A DNA stretch of 39,040 nucleotides, from NCBI GenBank assembly GCA_024642205.1, contig JAHEBQ010000020.1, forward strand, positions 1 to 39,040. Reading direction: 5' to 3'. Origin of the DNA: Planctomycetaceae bacterium. Its GTDB lineage: Bacteria; Planctomycetota; Planctomycetia; Pirellulales; Pirellulaceae. Under the pieces are notes generated by a model that saw only the letters and a list, made by a program, of their open reading frames with translations, did no database searches and was not told where the DNA came from. Shown here piece by piece: positions 1 to 9,779 of this stretch (positions are counted from its first letter, which is position 1; every line of letters starts with the position of its first letter). Made by a program: the position numbers and the translations under genes.

Positions 1-1478
1 TTCTCCCGTGTTCGACGATACGAAGCGTTCCATTGCGGAGAGACTTTCTTCGGCGAGTGCGGGTTCCGGTCGTCGAACGATTTGCCTTCGATCGAATAGA
101 CCACATTATTGTGAATTGACATCTGTTGAAAAATTCGATCACCGAACAGGTTGACTTCCGTAGGTGTCGAAGGTTCCGGCAAGGAACCCGAGGCTTGCCC
201 GCTGCCACGCCCACCACCCCAGTTTTTTCGCATCGTATCCATCATCAACGTCGCATCATCGATGTCAAATGCATTGTGCCAGACACTCCTCCAGGCAACG
301 GCGGAATCAAGGACGGACAGCGCCGCATCAAGCTTGGTGGCTTTTTCGATCTTGCTGCGACTCCACACCGAAAGGTCGGCACCGGTTTTGAAGTAGACGC
401 GATCGCCATCGATCAATAACTCGCCTGCCGGTCGCCAGCTTTTCTCTCGCCATTCCTCAATCAGCCTTTCCTCCACGGAATCACGTGTCTCCAGCACATA
501 TTTACCCGAGGCTTTGGCGCCGGACAACATGTTTCCATCCGCGTCGGCACCTTTGGAATATTTTTCCCTGGGCTCGAAATAAAACTGCCAGACCGCTGCC
601 AAGTCACTTTCCATCATCGAGTCGGGTACCGCCTGCATCGTGCCGTAGCGACGCGCGTTTCCCATCGGCATGATCCAATTCCGATTGACGGATTCGCTGA
701 GTTCATTTGTCATCAACGCCCCAAGCGACCTGCGGACGAGATCCACACGTTCGGAATTGGCTTTGATTTCTTCGGCTTTCTCCAGGGAAGCTGTCGCCGA
801 TTTCACGTCTCCCAGGAAGGAATGGCAAAGGGCGATTCGGGCGTAAACTTCCTCCAGCGGGACCGTCGGATCCGGGTAGTGTTGAGCGATTTTCTCGAAC
901 ATTCGCCGGGCGCCAATAAAATCGAACTGATCCAGGTAGATACAGCCAAGATCAAAGGCGGCTTCGTCACCCAGCGAACTGATGAAATAGTTTCGAACCA
1001 CCTGGTTCAATGCCGTCACATCGGTTCCACTGGCCGCCTCCGCCAGAATTTCTTTCGCTTCAGCATCGGCAATCACGCGATACGCCAACAGTCCTTCGGA
1101 GGGCAGTCCCGCCAGGATCGCCTCGACTTGTTGAACGAGCGAAAAATATGTTTCTCCATCACTTGAATACAGCGCGTCCCCGCTCCGTTTTAATACCGCC
1201 TGCCAGAGTGTACTGGCAACGCGATACTGACCGTCGTTCCGCATCCGTTCGGCCGTAGCGAGAACATCTTCCAGGTCCGGGTCGGTTTTCAGGACGGCTC
1301 CGGATTCGGAATCCAATTCGATTTGCTCGATCTGTTCACCAAATCCCCGGAACCCGCCAGCCTGGATCTGAAGCCGCTGCATCGCTTGTCCGGGGCTCGC
1401 AAATCCCAACACAAGCCCGATGACAACCGCCAACGGGAAACCTGGCAAGCGCACCGATAGCTGATTGAATCGATTCAT
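1..1478 (-). CDS. Secreted TPR protein with PQQ-like beta-propeller (partial, C-terminus outside window)
   Basis: Reading frame translated by hand from the minus strand; it stays open to the window edge (492 codons seen). The ATG at 1478 has an excellent Shine-Dalgarno, AGGAGG at 1487-1492, 8 nt upstream. Residues 1-32 form a signal peptide (hydrophobic core AVVIGLVLGF, then a cleavable SPGQA end). Residues about 60-240 are helical TPR-like repeats, including GDEAAFDLGCIYLDQFDF. From about residue 380 the sequence turns to short beta strands of the kind DGDRVYFKT and NNVVYSIEG, typical of PQQ/WD-like propeller blades in planctomycete secreted proteins. It starts 46 bp after the preceding membrane protein on the same strand and is probably the last or a late gene of the MoxR operon. 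An envelope scaffold or assembly role is inferred, not shown. Confidence 0.75.
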   Translation of the reverse strand, partial: MNRFNQLSVRLPGFPLAVVIGLVLGFASPGQAMQRLQIQAGGFRGFGEQIEQIELDSESGAVLKTDPDLEDVLATAERMRNDGQYRVASTLWQAVLKRSGDALYSSDGETYFSLVQQVEAILAGLPSEGLLAYRVIADAEAKEILAEAASGTDVTALNQVVRNYFISSLGDEAAFDLGCIYLDQFDFIGARRMFEKIAQHYPDPTVPLEEVYARIALCHSFLGDVKSATASLEKAEEIKANSERVDLVRRSLGALMTNELSESVNRNWIMPMGNARRYGTMQAVPDSMMESDLAAVWQFYFEPREKYSKGADADGNMLSGAKASGKYVLETRDSVEERLIEEWREKSWRPAGELLIDGDRVYFKTGADLSVWSRSKIEKATKLDAALSVLDSAVAWRSVWHNAFDIDDATLMMDTMRKNWGGGRGSGQASGSLPEPSTPTEVNLFGDRIFQQMSIHNNVVYSIEGKSFDDRNPHSPKKVSPQWNASYRRTRE

Positions 1479-1524
1479 GATATTTCCCTCCTTTCACCCG
1501 CTCGGACATCTGGCCTGATCAGGA

Positions 1525-3816
1525 CTAACGTTTTTTGCCCCAAAACCAGCCGAGGAACTGCTCCAGTGCCAGGATGCAAAACAAGACCACCAGAATCTGC
1601 ATCCAGATTTCCGTATCCCCGCCGGAGACTTTTTCCCCCGCAAGCTGTTCGGTGGAAACCAGTTTGACCTTGTCACCAAAAAAGTCGCCTTCCATGGAAG
1701 CTTGTGGAAGGCGCTTGAGCTTGCTCTCACGCGGGTCGACATTGGCCGCGAACAGTACCGCCTCCTTCTCCCCCGTGTGCCTGGTAAGTCCCAGCTCGTA
1801 AAAGCCCCGCCGGTTGATATTGTCGAAATCGACTTTATAGAGCACGCTTGATTTCGCTGCTTCGGTATCGTTTACCGGTCGGGCGACCGATTCGATCTTT
1901 TCGTTTTTTGGATTCAGCAGTGCAACGCGATTTTCATAGGCCGACATGTCAACCGGATAGGTCACGGTGCCACCGATATCGACAATCCCGCCCTCGCCCG
2001 ACGAACCGACGAGATAGTCAATCAGATCGATCATGACCGGCGGAAACGTCGGGCTGCTGGGCCACATCGTCCAATCCCCGTCACCAGGAATCGTGAACAT
2101 GATAACGTTGCCCGATCCATAGGTTCGATCAACCATTGCTGGCGAATTTTCCTGATCATTGAGTCGAAGCGGAACCAACATCGTCTTGCCAATCAGTTCC
2201 GACTTCAATTCCGACGTCCACCAACTGAATACGTCGACACTCGAGAGACTTGACGCATCACTGTCGACGATCACTCTCAGGGCAGGGTGGATTTGTGGAT
2301 CGATCTCGAAATTCACCCATTTGGCCATCGTCGGATCGCCTGTCATGTTAACCAGCCCCAATGGAGAAAGTCCGGCGCCATCCTGATAAAATGTCTCGTT
2401 AAACGTCTTGGCTCTCACGCGGTTGCCCGGCATGAACACCAGTGCGCCTCCGTCGCCGACCCATTGCTCCAGCGATTTCACGCGGTCCCTGGACGCCTCG
2501 TCGACATTGCACAAAAAAATGACCTCGAAGTCCGAAAGCGACTCGGTCTCCAGTTCACTTGCCGTAACGACTTTCATGTTCATTCCGGTCCCGGCGACCT
2601 GAAGACTACGTAAATAATGTGTCTCACTTCGCTCCGAGGAAGCCGACGGATCACCGTCGACCAGCAGAACGGAAATCCCGTCTTTGACTCGCGACGCAAA
2701 AAACGAAACGCTGTCTTCCAGCAACTGGTCAAATACCAGCCCTTGTTCACCCAGGGACTGGCGATCGATTTCAGCCTTGACCCGGTAGTTCGTAAAACGG
2801 GGTTTCACCTCCGTCGCATCAGGGAAGTCACCGTCGTCGACTTTTGCCACTGGAAACACGTAACGAAACGCCAGTTCGGATTCCTGTCCGGGTGCCAGCG
2901 AAGGGATCACCTCGTAGTCCGGCTGGCCCTCATCGACCTGTAACAGGACTCGAACATCATTGACGGTTTGTGTTCCGTAGTTCGCCACCTTGACATTGAA
3001 CTGAATCACCTTGTCAGCGACCTGCAAATTCTGCGGACGGACGCTGGTGATTGCCAGGTTTTGATCGTTGGGCCCCCCCACATCCACAATAAAACAACCG
3101 ACGGTTTGCTCCGAAACGTCGGTCATCAACCTGTTCGGTGCGGATTCTGTTGTGGCATCGAGCGCGTTGATCCAGTCGCTTTCGCGCATGTCGGAGAAGA
3201 AATACGTGACACGCCCGCCCCCTTCACGCTGACCACTGACGTAACGCTTCAGTTCGGTCAGGGAAGCCGTATAATCCGCCACCTTGTCGGTGCATTCGAG
3301 ATCGTCAATCGCCTGCGACAATGATGGCAGCGTGTTCTTGGTCAGCGGCTCGTTGGCCAGCAGCGGCTGCTCGGGGTTACTGGTCAACATGATCGTCAAC
3401 CAGTCTTCGGTTTTGTCGGAATCGGCAAACTGGGCGAGTAACTCCTTGACGTTTTCTTTGGCAACATCAAAAGCTGGCTCGGCGTTCCGGAGCACATGCT
3501 GACTGAGAGAGTCATCAATCAGCATCACGCGTTCCAGTTTCTGGGCCTGTTGCAACACGCTGGTCACACTGGAAGGCAAAAACGGTCGGGAAAACATCAA
3601 TGCAATCAGCAGCATCGCGAGGCAGCGCAGCATCAAGAGGATGAAATTCTCCAATTGAACTCGTCGTCGATTTTTTTTGTCGGCTTCAAACAGAAAATCC
3701 ATCGCCGCCCATTGGACGATTTTGAACCGTCGTTTGTTCAGCAAGTGGATGAGGATTGGCGAAGCAACAGCGAGCCCGCCAAGTAGCATCCACGGATTCA
3801 TAAACCAACTGAGCAT
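1525..3816 (-). CDS. BatA-like double-transmembrane protein with VWA-like and glutamine-amidotransferase-like domains
   Basis: 763 aa. The first 80 residues match the aerotolerance (BatA) N-terminal double-membrane module: MNPWMLLGGLAVASPILIHL, then a basic stretch and a second hydrophobic segment at 58-80. Residues 95-215 look like a reduced von Willebrand A domain; DDSLS at 101-105 fits the MIDAS DxSxS pattern. Residues about 252-325 resemble a CARDB-type beta sandwich. Residues 381-470 (SVLLVDGDPS, FLCNVDE, GGALVFMPG) look like a class-I amidotransferase-type fold, but no catalytic Cys-His-Glu triad is evident. A C-terminal membrane segment lies near 735-757, followed by GKKR. Third gene of the MoxR operon, 191 bp after the DUF58 gene. 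Probably a membrane partner of the MoxR chaperone; its substrate is unknown. Confidence 0.85.
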   Translation of the reverse strand: MLSWFMNPWMLLGGLAVASPILIHLLNKRRFKIVQWAAMDFLFEADKKNRRRVQLENFILLMLRCLAMLLIALMFSRPFLPSSVTSVLQQAQKLERVMLIDDSLSQHVLRNAEPAFDVAKENVKELLAQFADSDKTEDWLTIMLTSNPEQPLLANEPLTKNTLPSLSQAIDDLECTDKVADYTASLTELKRYVSGQREGGGRVTYFFSDMRESDWINALDATTESAPNRLMTDVSEQTVGCFIVDVGGPNDQNLAITSVRPQNLQVADKVIQFNVKVANYGTQTVNDVRVLLQVDEGQPDYEVIPSLAPGQESELAFRYVFPVAKVDDGDFPDATEVKPRFTNYRVKAEIDRQSLGEQGLVFDQLLEDSVSFFASRVKDGISVLLVDGDPSASSERSETHYLRSLQVAGTGMNMKVVTASELETESLSDFEVIFLCNVDEASRDRVKSLEQWVGDGGALVFMPGNRVRAKTFNETFYQDGAGLSPLGLVNMTGDPTMAKWVNFEIDPQIHPALRVIVDSDASSLSSVDVFSWWTSELKSELIGKTMLVPLRLNDQENSPAMVDRTYGSGNVIMFTIPGDGDWTMWPSSPTFPPVMIDLIDYLVGSSGEGGIVDIGGTVTYPVDMSAYENRVALLNPKNEKIESVARPVNDTEAAKSSVLYKVDFDNINRRGFYELGLTRHTGEKEAVLFAANVDPRESKLKRLPQASMEGDFFGDKVKLVSTEQLAGEKVSGGDTEIWMQILVVLFCILALEQFLGWFWGKKR

Positions 3817-3878
3817 TTGAATATTGTCCTGTCGTCCCTAAAAGTTCTATCCGGTAATTCCCGGGATTCGTATTTCCA

Positions 3879-3967
3879 GCTTGCGTTTCGGGCTATGGGT
3901 GATGCCTGGCCCTCGCGTTCCGGGTGAGTTGGTCTTGAGTCAGATTCATGGGCTTGCGTCTCGGGCT
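3879..3967. repeat. Imperfect 16-bp direct repeat in operon gap
   Basis: The 16-mer at 3879-3894 (gcttgcgtttcgggct) recurs at 3952-3967 with one change (gcttgcgtctcgggct). Both copies lie in the 191-bp gap between the DUF58 and BatA-like genes. No function can be assigned, and chance similarity is possible. Confidence 0.35.
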
Positions 3968-4007
3968 GGAAATTCAGTCAGGCAGGTATTTCAAGTCAGG
4001 CAACGAT

Positions 4008-4925
4008 CTAAACGTTTTTTCTACGCGATTTGGCGCGGAAATTAAGATAGCTGGAAAGCACTCCATCGAGCGGCTTGGAAGTATCCAATAACACGTGATC
4101 AATTCCGGCCACAGCACATACTTTCTTGATCTTGACCATGTACCGCTGGACCGCTTCCAGGTACGACTTGCGCAGCGACCTCGGCTCGGTGTGAAGCTCC
4201 GCATCGACCTCCATCCCCTTGAACAAGGTGTTGTCCTCAAACGGAAACTCCAACTCGTCGTGGTGCATTACATGAAACACGATCACTTCATGTCGGCGAA
4301 GTCGGAATTGGCTGAGCGCCCTGGCCAACTCGTCAGGATCAAGGAATAAATCGGAAAAAAGCGCGATAATCCCCCGTTTTCGAATCTGGGAAGCCAACGC
4401 CATAAACGGATCGCTGACATCGGTGGTATTAGCTGGCTCGACCTGCTCCAGTTCATGGAACAACAACTTCAGGTGCGAAGGATGTGACGAAGCCTTCAGG
4501 TTCTTGTCGATCCTGTCACTGAACAAGACCATCCCGACCGCGTCCTGCTGTTGCTGCATCATGTAGCCCAGGCTCGCGGCAGCGGTCGCAGCGTAATCGA
4601 ACTTGCTCCAACCGGACGTTTCACCGTACTGCATCGATTTACTGCAGTCGACGATCAGGTGACACTTGAGATTGGTCTCTTCTTCGTATTCCTTGATGTA
4701 AAGCCGATCGGTTTTCGACCAGACTTTCCAGTCAATGTGACGAAGGTCGTCACCGGGGGAGTACTCACGGTGGGCGGCAAATTCGATGGCAAACCCGTTG
4801 TAGGGACTACGGTGTTGCCCGGAGATAAACCCTTCGACAACCAATCGCGCACGCACATCCAGACGCTTGATTTTGTCAAGCGTTTTCGGATCCAGGTATT
4901 TGGTTCCAGGAGCGTCAGTCGACAT
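4008..4925 (-). CDS. DUF58 domain protein
   Basis: 305 aa, the usual length for the family. The DUF58 signature lies at about 52-83 (HREYSPGDDLRHIDWKVWS, then LYIKEYEEE). A VWA-like core follows at 88-98: LIVDCSKSM contains DxSxS at 93-97. DUF58 proteins are nearly always encoded next to a MoxR ATPase and a VWA/BatA membrane protein. They are thought to be metal-binding adaptors in assembly or stress-response complexes at the cytoplasmic face. Here the gene lies 88 bp after moxR in the same direction. The start at 4925 gives MSTDAPGTKYLDP, directly before the conserved LDxxxLxxI helix, so no longer N-terminus is needed. Very likely a correct family call; the molecular role is inferred from family context. 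Confidence 0.92.
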   Translation of the reverse strand: MSTDAPGTKYLDPKTLDKIKRLDVRARLVVEGFISGQHRSPYNGFAIEFAAHREYSPGDDLRHIDWKVWSKTDRLYIKEYEEETNLKCHLIVDCSKSMQYGETSGWSKFDYAATAAASLGYMMQQQQDAVGMVLFSDRIDKNLKASSHPSHLKLLFHELEQVEPANTTDVSDPFMALASQIRKRGIIALFSDLFLDPDELARALSQFRLRRHEVIVFHVMHHDELEFPFEDNTLFKGMEVDAELHTEPRSLRKSYLEAVQRYMVKIKKVCAVAGIDHVLLDTSKPLDGVLSSYLNFRAKSRRKNV

Positions 4926-5013
4926 TCATCATCCATCGTTTGAACAGGAAAATCTCAAGGCACTCGATCCCGACAACAGGCATCCGGCCGTTCATCACCT
5001 TCAGTGGTACTGG

Positions 5014-6084
5014 TTAACCAAACGCCTTGACCAATTCGGGCACCATCTGGTCGCCCTCACTTCGTTCAGGAATCTCGATCATCAAGCGTTCAATAATGTC
5101 GTCCGATGTCACCCCGGTGGATTCGGCATTAAAGTTGGTGATGACGCGGTGGCGGAGAACGGGCTTCGCGACGGCCCGCAGGTCGTCCGTGGTCGCGTAG
5201 GTCCGGCCTTCCAACACGGCCCGAGCCTTGGCTCCCAACAGCAAATTCTGAACACCCCGTGGACCGGCTCCCCACGAAATAGCCTCCTTGACGAACTCGG
5301 GGCAATCATCCTCAAGCACGCGAGTTGCACGAACAATACGCAGCGCAAAATGAATCAGGTGGGGTGCAACTGGCACGCGGCGCACGAGGTGCTGCAAACG
5401 CAAGATGTCCTCACCAGTCAAAACCTGCTCGACCTTGGTACTCAAATCAGCCGTGGTGGTTGCCGCAATCTGATATTCTTCATCGTAAGACGGGTAGTTG
5501 ACGAAGACCTTGAACATGAACCTGTCCTGCTGGGCCTCGGGAAGGGTATAAGTCCCTTCCTGTTCAATGGGGTTCTGCGTCGCGAGTACAAAAAAGGGTG
5601 CTGGCAGAAGATTCCGCTCGCCGCCAATGGTGACTTGCTTTTCCTGCATGGCCTCCAACAGAGCCGCCTGAGTTTTGGGAGGCGTTCGGTTGATTTCATC
5701 CGCCAGAATGATGTTGGCGAAAACTGGCCCTTTGAGAAACTTGAACTCCCGTTTACCGGTCGTCTTGTCCTCCTGAATCACTTCGGTGCCAACAATGTCG
5801 CTGGGCATCAAGTCAGGCGTGAACTGGATCCGGTTAAACTCCAGATTCAGGGTATCGGCCAGCGTGCTGACCATCAGCGTTTTTGCCAAACCGGGAACGC
5901 CTTCGAGCAGGCAGTGGCCCTGGGCAAAGATCGCGATCATCAGTTGCTCGATGACTTCGTTCTGGCCGACGATGACCTTGCCAAGCTGCGCCCGCACCGC
6001 CTTGTAGGATTCGCTCAACTTCTCAAGTGCCTTGATATCCTCGCCGCTCAGTTCAGCCTGGCCGCCGGAAACGCGATCGTTCAT
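5014..6084 (-). CDS. MoxR family AAA+ ATPase
   Basis: 356 aa from the ATG at 6084, chosen because AGGAA lies about 6 nt upstream and [12 protein letters not shown] fits the family N-terminus. The frame stays open for 34 more codons upstream, but that part looks unlike any MoxR. Walker A GVPGLAKT is at 62-69, Walker B IILADE at 125-130, sensor-1 LATQNP at 167-172, and the MoxR signature [15 protein letters not shown] at 177-191. MoxR ATPases act as chaperones that insert cofactors or assemble complexes, with VWA-domain proteins as partners; the next genes encode such partners. It is the first gene of the minus-strand operon running to the left window edge. The exact substrate is unknown. Confidence 0.95.
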   Translation of the reverse strand: MNDRVSGGQAELSGEDIKALEKLSESYKAVRAQLGKVIVGQNEVIEQLMIAIFAQGHCLLEGVPGLAKTLMVSTLADTLNLEFNRIQFTPDLMPSDIVGTEVIQEDKTTGKREFKFLKGPVFANIILADEINRTPPKTQAALLEAMQEKQVTIGGERNLLPAPFFVLATQNPIEQEGTYTLPEAQQDRFMFKVFVNYPSYDEEYQIAATTTADLSTKVEQVLTGEDILRLQHLVRRVPVAPHLIHFALRIVRATRVLEDDCPEFVKEAISWGAGPRGVQNLLLGAKARAVLEGRTYATTDDLRAVAKPVLRHRVITNFNAESTGVTSDDIIERLMIEIPERSEGDQMVPELVKAFG

Positions 6085-6702
6085 GTCTTTTTCCTGATTC
6101 AAAAGTTGGTTGATTCCATGGTTGAATTGTAAAAATGAGTTTGAAACAAAACACTCAAATATGGGCCTGGCTCGGATTTCTTCCAACCAATAGAAACGCG
6201 TGAGAAAAGTAAACGTCTGGCCGGTCCTGGGCCCACAATAAGCTTACCCTCTTCAACCCGAAATTGATTTTGTAATTCATTTGCATTCGCAGTCCTGAAG
6301 ACTGCTTCAAACGGCGATCAAGCTCCCGCATGGCGCAGTCAACTATTGTCGCTTGTCGCAAGTTTTATTTTAACCCACCGAAGGTCAAAAGTTCCATTTT
6401 GTCGGGAAAACGATCGTGAACCACTGTTATTATCGATAGTTTCGAGTTTTTGATCAAACAAATCAAAATATCTGCGATTGGCCAGAAATTACTCGCGGCC
6501 CGGAATAAAATTCCTCTCTTTGCGCAATGGTTCACCGAATGGCGCGCACGATGATCGCAGGCAATCCGCCATTGGCATTCGCCATTGGACGAGGTTACCC
6601 CGTTGGAATTGTCCGCATGCGAATCTCGTATTGCACCGGTCAACCGCCGTCCTTTTGTAGAATCAACTTGGTTGATCGACGCGAACATGAAATAATAAAC
6701 AA
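6085..6702. other. Divergent intergenic region between the moxR operon and the VWA gene
   Basis: 618 bp with no convincing gene. The stretch about 6380-6480 is AT-rich and is the likeliest promoter area for one or both divergent genes. A small perfect inverted repeat (6-bp arms GCAGTC/GACTGC, 5-nt loop) lies at 6289-6305. No clear sigma-70 or sigma-54 promoter could be fixed by eye. Minus-strand reading frames extending over 6365-7093 run antisense into the VWA gene and have no recognisable protein character. Confidence 0.4.
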
Positions 6703-7734
6703 ATGAGTCAAGCAGCCGAAAACAACGCAAAACGGAAGAACTGGCGACCCTTGGGAATGTCGTTCCTGACGCATTTGCTGTTTCTCCTGTTCCTGGTTCT
6801 TTTGGGATATTTTTATACCGTCCCCGGTTCCAGCGAAGGGACACTTCGGCGAGTCGGCGTGGTGCTGGCGGTTCAATCAGAGAACCAGGACGCCGAGTAT
6901 CTTGACGAAACGGATCTTCGGGAGGAAACCGCGGATGCCACTGACATCGAACAAACCAATCCAGCGATGAATCCACCACCTGCACTGGCAGCCGAATTTG
7001 AAACGCCGGATCGTCCAGAATTGCCAGGAGTCGAGTCGTTACGGGATTCCGATCTGGACGCCAACCAAATGGCAGAGGTTCCCAGTAATGCAAAATCGGA
7101 TTCTCACTATCAGCTGTCAGAACAGGATTTGAAGCTCATCCAGTCCGACCAACGATTGCTCCAAGCTCGGGCTCCAGCGGGCGACCCGACGACGATCAGT
7201 GTGTTTGGAAGCGGTGGCATGACCGGGAGATCATTCGTGTTTGTGATTGACCGCTCGTACAGCATGGGCAACCAGGGACTGGGCGTGATCGATGAAGCCA
7301 AAAAGCAGCTCACGGCGGCCATTAACCAGCTGGAGCCCCACCACACGTTTCAAATTGTCGGCTACCATGAAACCACTCACACGATGTTAAAGCGCCAGCT
7401 TCTGGCGGCCAATGACGCGAACAAGCAAGCGGTGCCGGGGCACATCAGCAGTATGAGTGCTTTTGGTGCCACGAATCATGAAAATGGACTGATTGCCGCC
7501 GTGGCCTTCAAGCCCGACGTCATCGTGTTAATGACCGATGGAGGTTATCCTGAACTCAACGGTGGACAACTCAAGATGATCGGGCAACTGGCTCCCCGCG
7601 GTTGCCAGATTCACTGTATCCAGTTCGGAATCGGGCCACTCCAGAAAACCACCAACTTCATGACCCAGCTGGCTGCTCAGAATGATGGCTCCTTTCGCTA
7701 CATCGACGTGACCCAGTGGAAAAAGAACAACTAA
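6703..7734 (+). CDS. Membrane-anchored von Willebrand factor A domain protein
   Basis: 343 aa. The basic N-terminus (NNAKRKNWRPLG) is followed by one membrane segment at about 19-39, then an acidic, low-complexity linker (60-130), then a VWA domain from about 175 to the end. MIDAS residues are present: DRSYS at 183-187, the Thr in FGATN (254-258), and the Asp in LMTDGG (276-281). This suggests a single-pass protein with an N-in orientation and a metal-dependent interaction domain outside the cytoplasm. No Shine-Dalgarno is obvious at the ATG. The next gene starts 29 bp downstream, so co-transcription is likely. It diverges from the MoxR/DUF58 operon and could be another VWA partner of that machinery; that link is inferred from position only. 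Confidence 0.88.
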   Translation: MSQAAENNAKRKNWRPLGMSFLTHLLFLLFLVLLGYFYTVPGSSEGTLRRVGVVLAVQSENQDAEYLDETDLREETADATDIEQTNPAMNPPPALAAEFETPDRPELPGVESLRDSDLDANQMAEVPSNAKSDSHYQLSEQDLKLIQSDQRLLQARAPAGDPTTISVFGSGGMTGRSFVFVIDRSYSMGNQGLGVIDEAKKQLTAAINQLEPHHTFQIVGYHETTHTMLKRQLLAANDANKQAVPGHISSMSAFGATNHENGLIAAVAFKPDVIVLMTDGGYPELNGGQLKMIGQLAPRGCQIHCIQFGIGPLQKTTNFMTQLAAQNDGSFRYIDVTQWKKNN

Positions 7735-7763
7735 AGCACAAGACCGTCAGGACATCAACCTTC

Positions 7764-9779
7764 ATGTCAACCAGGATTCCATTAAGCAAGAAACTTACAT
7801 GCCAGGCTGTGATGAACTCAGCCCGCTTTTTCCTGGCGACAATTCTGTTGCTTGGCGGTGCAAACTTCGTTAAGGCAGAAAAGTTTCAAGTCAGCCTGAA
7901 CGGTGGTTCCGTCATCACCGTCGACGTTGCGGGCGATTCGTTCGCCTGGACGAAGGTGCTCAGCGACGGCGAGATGATCAAGGAGCGGGTCACGTTCGAT
8001 AATGTTCAACAACTCGTGTTGAGCGATTCGCCGGCCAGCGAACAGGTTTCCGAAATTCGCCGATTCATCAGCATGCTCGGGAGTCCGGATTACCTTGAAC
8101 GCCAATTGGCCGAAGACAGACTTTCTGATCCAAAATTTGGCGGCAATTTCAAATCGATGATCAGGTCTCAAATCGAACATGCTGCCTTCGAAGTTCGCTA
8201 TCGCGTCACCAGGATTCTGTACCGTCTCGATAATATCGAAGGTGAAACCAGCAAAAACGAGTTTGACCGCCTGTTCCTCAAGAACGGCACGATCGTGGAA
8301 GGGGATGCCGGGAGCTTTCAGCTCGCGTGCACGTATCGAGGTCGCGCGATGTCGTTTTCGCGAAAAGACATCAGGTTGGTATCCAGGCCCGTTCGATCCG
8401 AAGCCGTCGAACCGTCTGAGCCAAAAACGCAGGTCGAGATGTTTCACGACTACCGTGGCAATTTCTATCTGCCCCAGCAAACCACCGTTGATTTTGAATT
8501 GGCCCCCAATGGTGCGGAAATCCGCAGGAACATCAATGTGAATGAGATGTTTACTCCGGTGGGGCTACAGCTTGGTACCGAACAGGAGGGCTACATCGGC
8601 ATTTCAGGTTACGGGTTCAAGTTCGCTGACAAGCCAGCGGCCGACAACTCGATCTGCGTGTTTGAAACGATCGGCACGTATTCAAAACGATTCAAAGGCG
8701 TGATGGAACTCACGTTTTGCATGCCGAATCAAAAGTCGGTTGCGGCGGGCGTTAATGAAATCGGCCTGCTCATGGCCCGTGTCAATCACAGTCGCGATTT
8801 TATTGTCGAAGCCTACAATGCGGACGGACAAATCCTGGCGTGTGTTGAATCATCAGACCAGCCTTGCGTTTTCGCGGGCGTGAAATCAAATGAGCCAATT
8901 GCGCGGGTCCGGATTCTGTCGAATCCGTACCTGTTTCGCGTCGACCGTGGCATCGACGAAGACTTTGCCGTCGACAGTATCTGCTTTTCGAGGCCCGTTC
9001 CAGTCTCCAATCCCAGCGGTGACGGTCACCCCACCGTGCGTCTGAGAAATGGTGACCTGATCCAGGTTGATTCGATCAACCTCCAGAGTAACGATTCCAT
9101 TTCGATCGACTCATTCAACCAAGAACCCATCGAGGTTCAGCTCGACGAAGTCAAAGCATTGCATTTTGCGACCCAGCTCGAAGAAACAAAGAAAGCAAAA
9201 TCGTGGACAGCGATGCTTGCCGATCGCAGTACGATCTACGTCGATCCGGGTGATTCATTTACCAGTACGAGTTTCCCGTCGCTGAAATTCAAGCCCGATG
9301 AATTGGTTGGACTCTGGTCGACGCAAAACCCGGCGCGTTTCCCAATGGCTTCGGATTTCGACGCCGGGAACAGGGTAATGGTCTTTCCTACCTGCCGGAT
9401 TGCGGCCAACACAATTGAATTCTCTGACCTGGGCTTCGAGTGGGACGAGTCAGCAGTAAAATTGCAGCAGCCGCTGCAGATTGACGGAGATGAAAAAGGT
9501 GATGAAGATCCCACACCCCAAATCTCCGCTGTCCAGTTCATCAAGACCTGGCCCGAAAATATCCCGACCCTGTGGATGAGCCCCCCCAACCGTCCGTCCG
9601 CCAGCACCGGTCAGCTACGACTGACCGATGGCCAACAACTTGTCCTGGGTAGCGACTCCATTTTCAAATTGACAAAAATTGACAGACAGGAGGTCACGCT
9701 ATCGGTCGCAGGCAGACAATCCAGAATCCCGCTCAGCGATGTCCTGAGCATCGAGTTTCCGGATCAGCCGCCACGGTAG
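7764..9779 (+). CDS. Large secreted beta-rich protein of unknown function
   Basis: 671 aa from the ATG at 7764 (AGGA about 11 nt upstream). A GTG at 7716 would overlap the preceding gene, and an ATG at 7812 would give a shorter signal peptide; all three keep the secretion signal FFLATILLLGGANFVKA. Several units share one pattern, L-x-(N/D)-G-x-x-(I/V), ending in a hydrophobic LxxV/IxxL strand: near residues 44-86, 171-206, 427-468, 480-520 and at the C-terminus (LTDGQQLVLGSDS to LSDVLSIEF). Residues about 97-155 look like a HEAT-type helical insert. Residues about 225-412 resemble a lectin-like beta sandwich (ending RVDRGIDEDFAVDSICF). It is probably exported and co-transcribed with the VWA gene. 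No enzyme motif was seen. Confidence 0.8.
   Translation: MSTRIPLSKKLTCQAVMNSARFFLATILLLGGANFVKAEKFQVSLNGGSVITVDVAGDSFAWTKVLSDGEMIKERVTFDNVQQLVLSDSPASEQVSEIRRFISMLGSPDYLERQLAEDRLSDPKFGGNFKSMIRSQIEHAAFEVRYRVTRILYRLDNIEGETSKNEFDRLFLKNGTIVEGDAGSFQLACTYRGRAMSFSRKDIRLVSRPVRSEAVEPSEPKTQVEMFHDYRGNFYLPQQTTVDFELAPNGAEIRRNINVNEMFTPVGLQLGTEQEGYIGISGYGFKFADKPAADNSICVFETIGTYSKRFKGVMELTFCMPNQKSVAAGVNEIGLLMARVNHSRDFIVEAYNADGQILACVESSDQPCVFAGVKSNEPIARVRILSNPYLFRVDRGIDEDFAVDSICFSRPVPVSNPSGDGHPTVRLRNGDLIQVDSINLQSNDSISIDSFNQEPIEVQLDEVKALHFATQLEETKKAKSWTAMLADRSTIYVDPGDSFTSTSFPSLKFKPDELVGLWSTQNPARFPMASDFDAGNRVMVFPTCRIAANTIEFSDLGFEWDESAVKLQQPLQIDGDEKGDEDPTPQISAVQFIKTWPENIPTLWMSPPNRPSASTGQLRLTDGQQLVLGSDSIFKLTKIDRQEVTLSVAGRQSRIPLSDVLSIEFPDQPPR

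Noticed and set aside
4867..6132. A 421-codon plus-strand open frame opposite the DUF58 and MoxR genes.
   Set aside because: It is antisense to two genes with complete family motifs; its own translation has no domain, and its length reflects the codon use of the other strand.
6365..7093. A 242-codon minus-strand frame crossing the divergent region into the VWA gene.
   Set aside because: It overlaps the well-supported VWA gene for most of its length and shows no domain or signal sequence.
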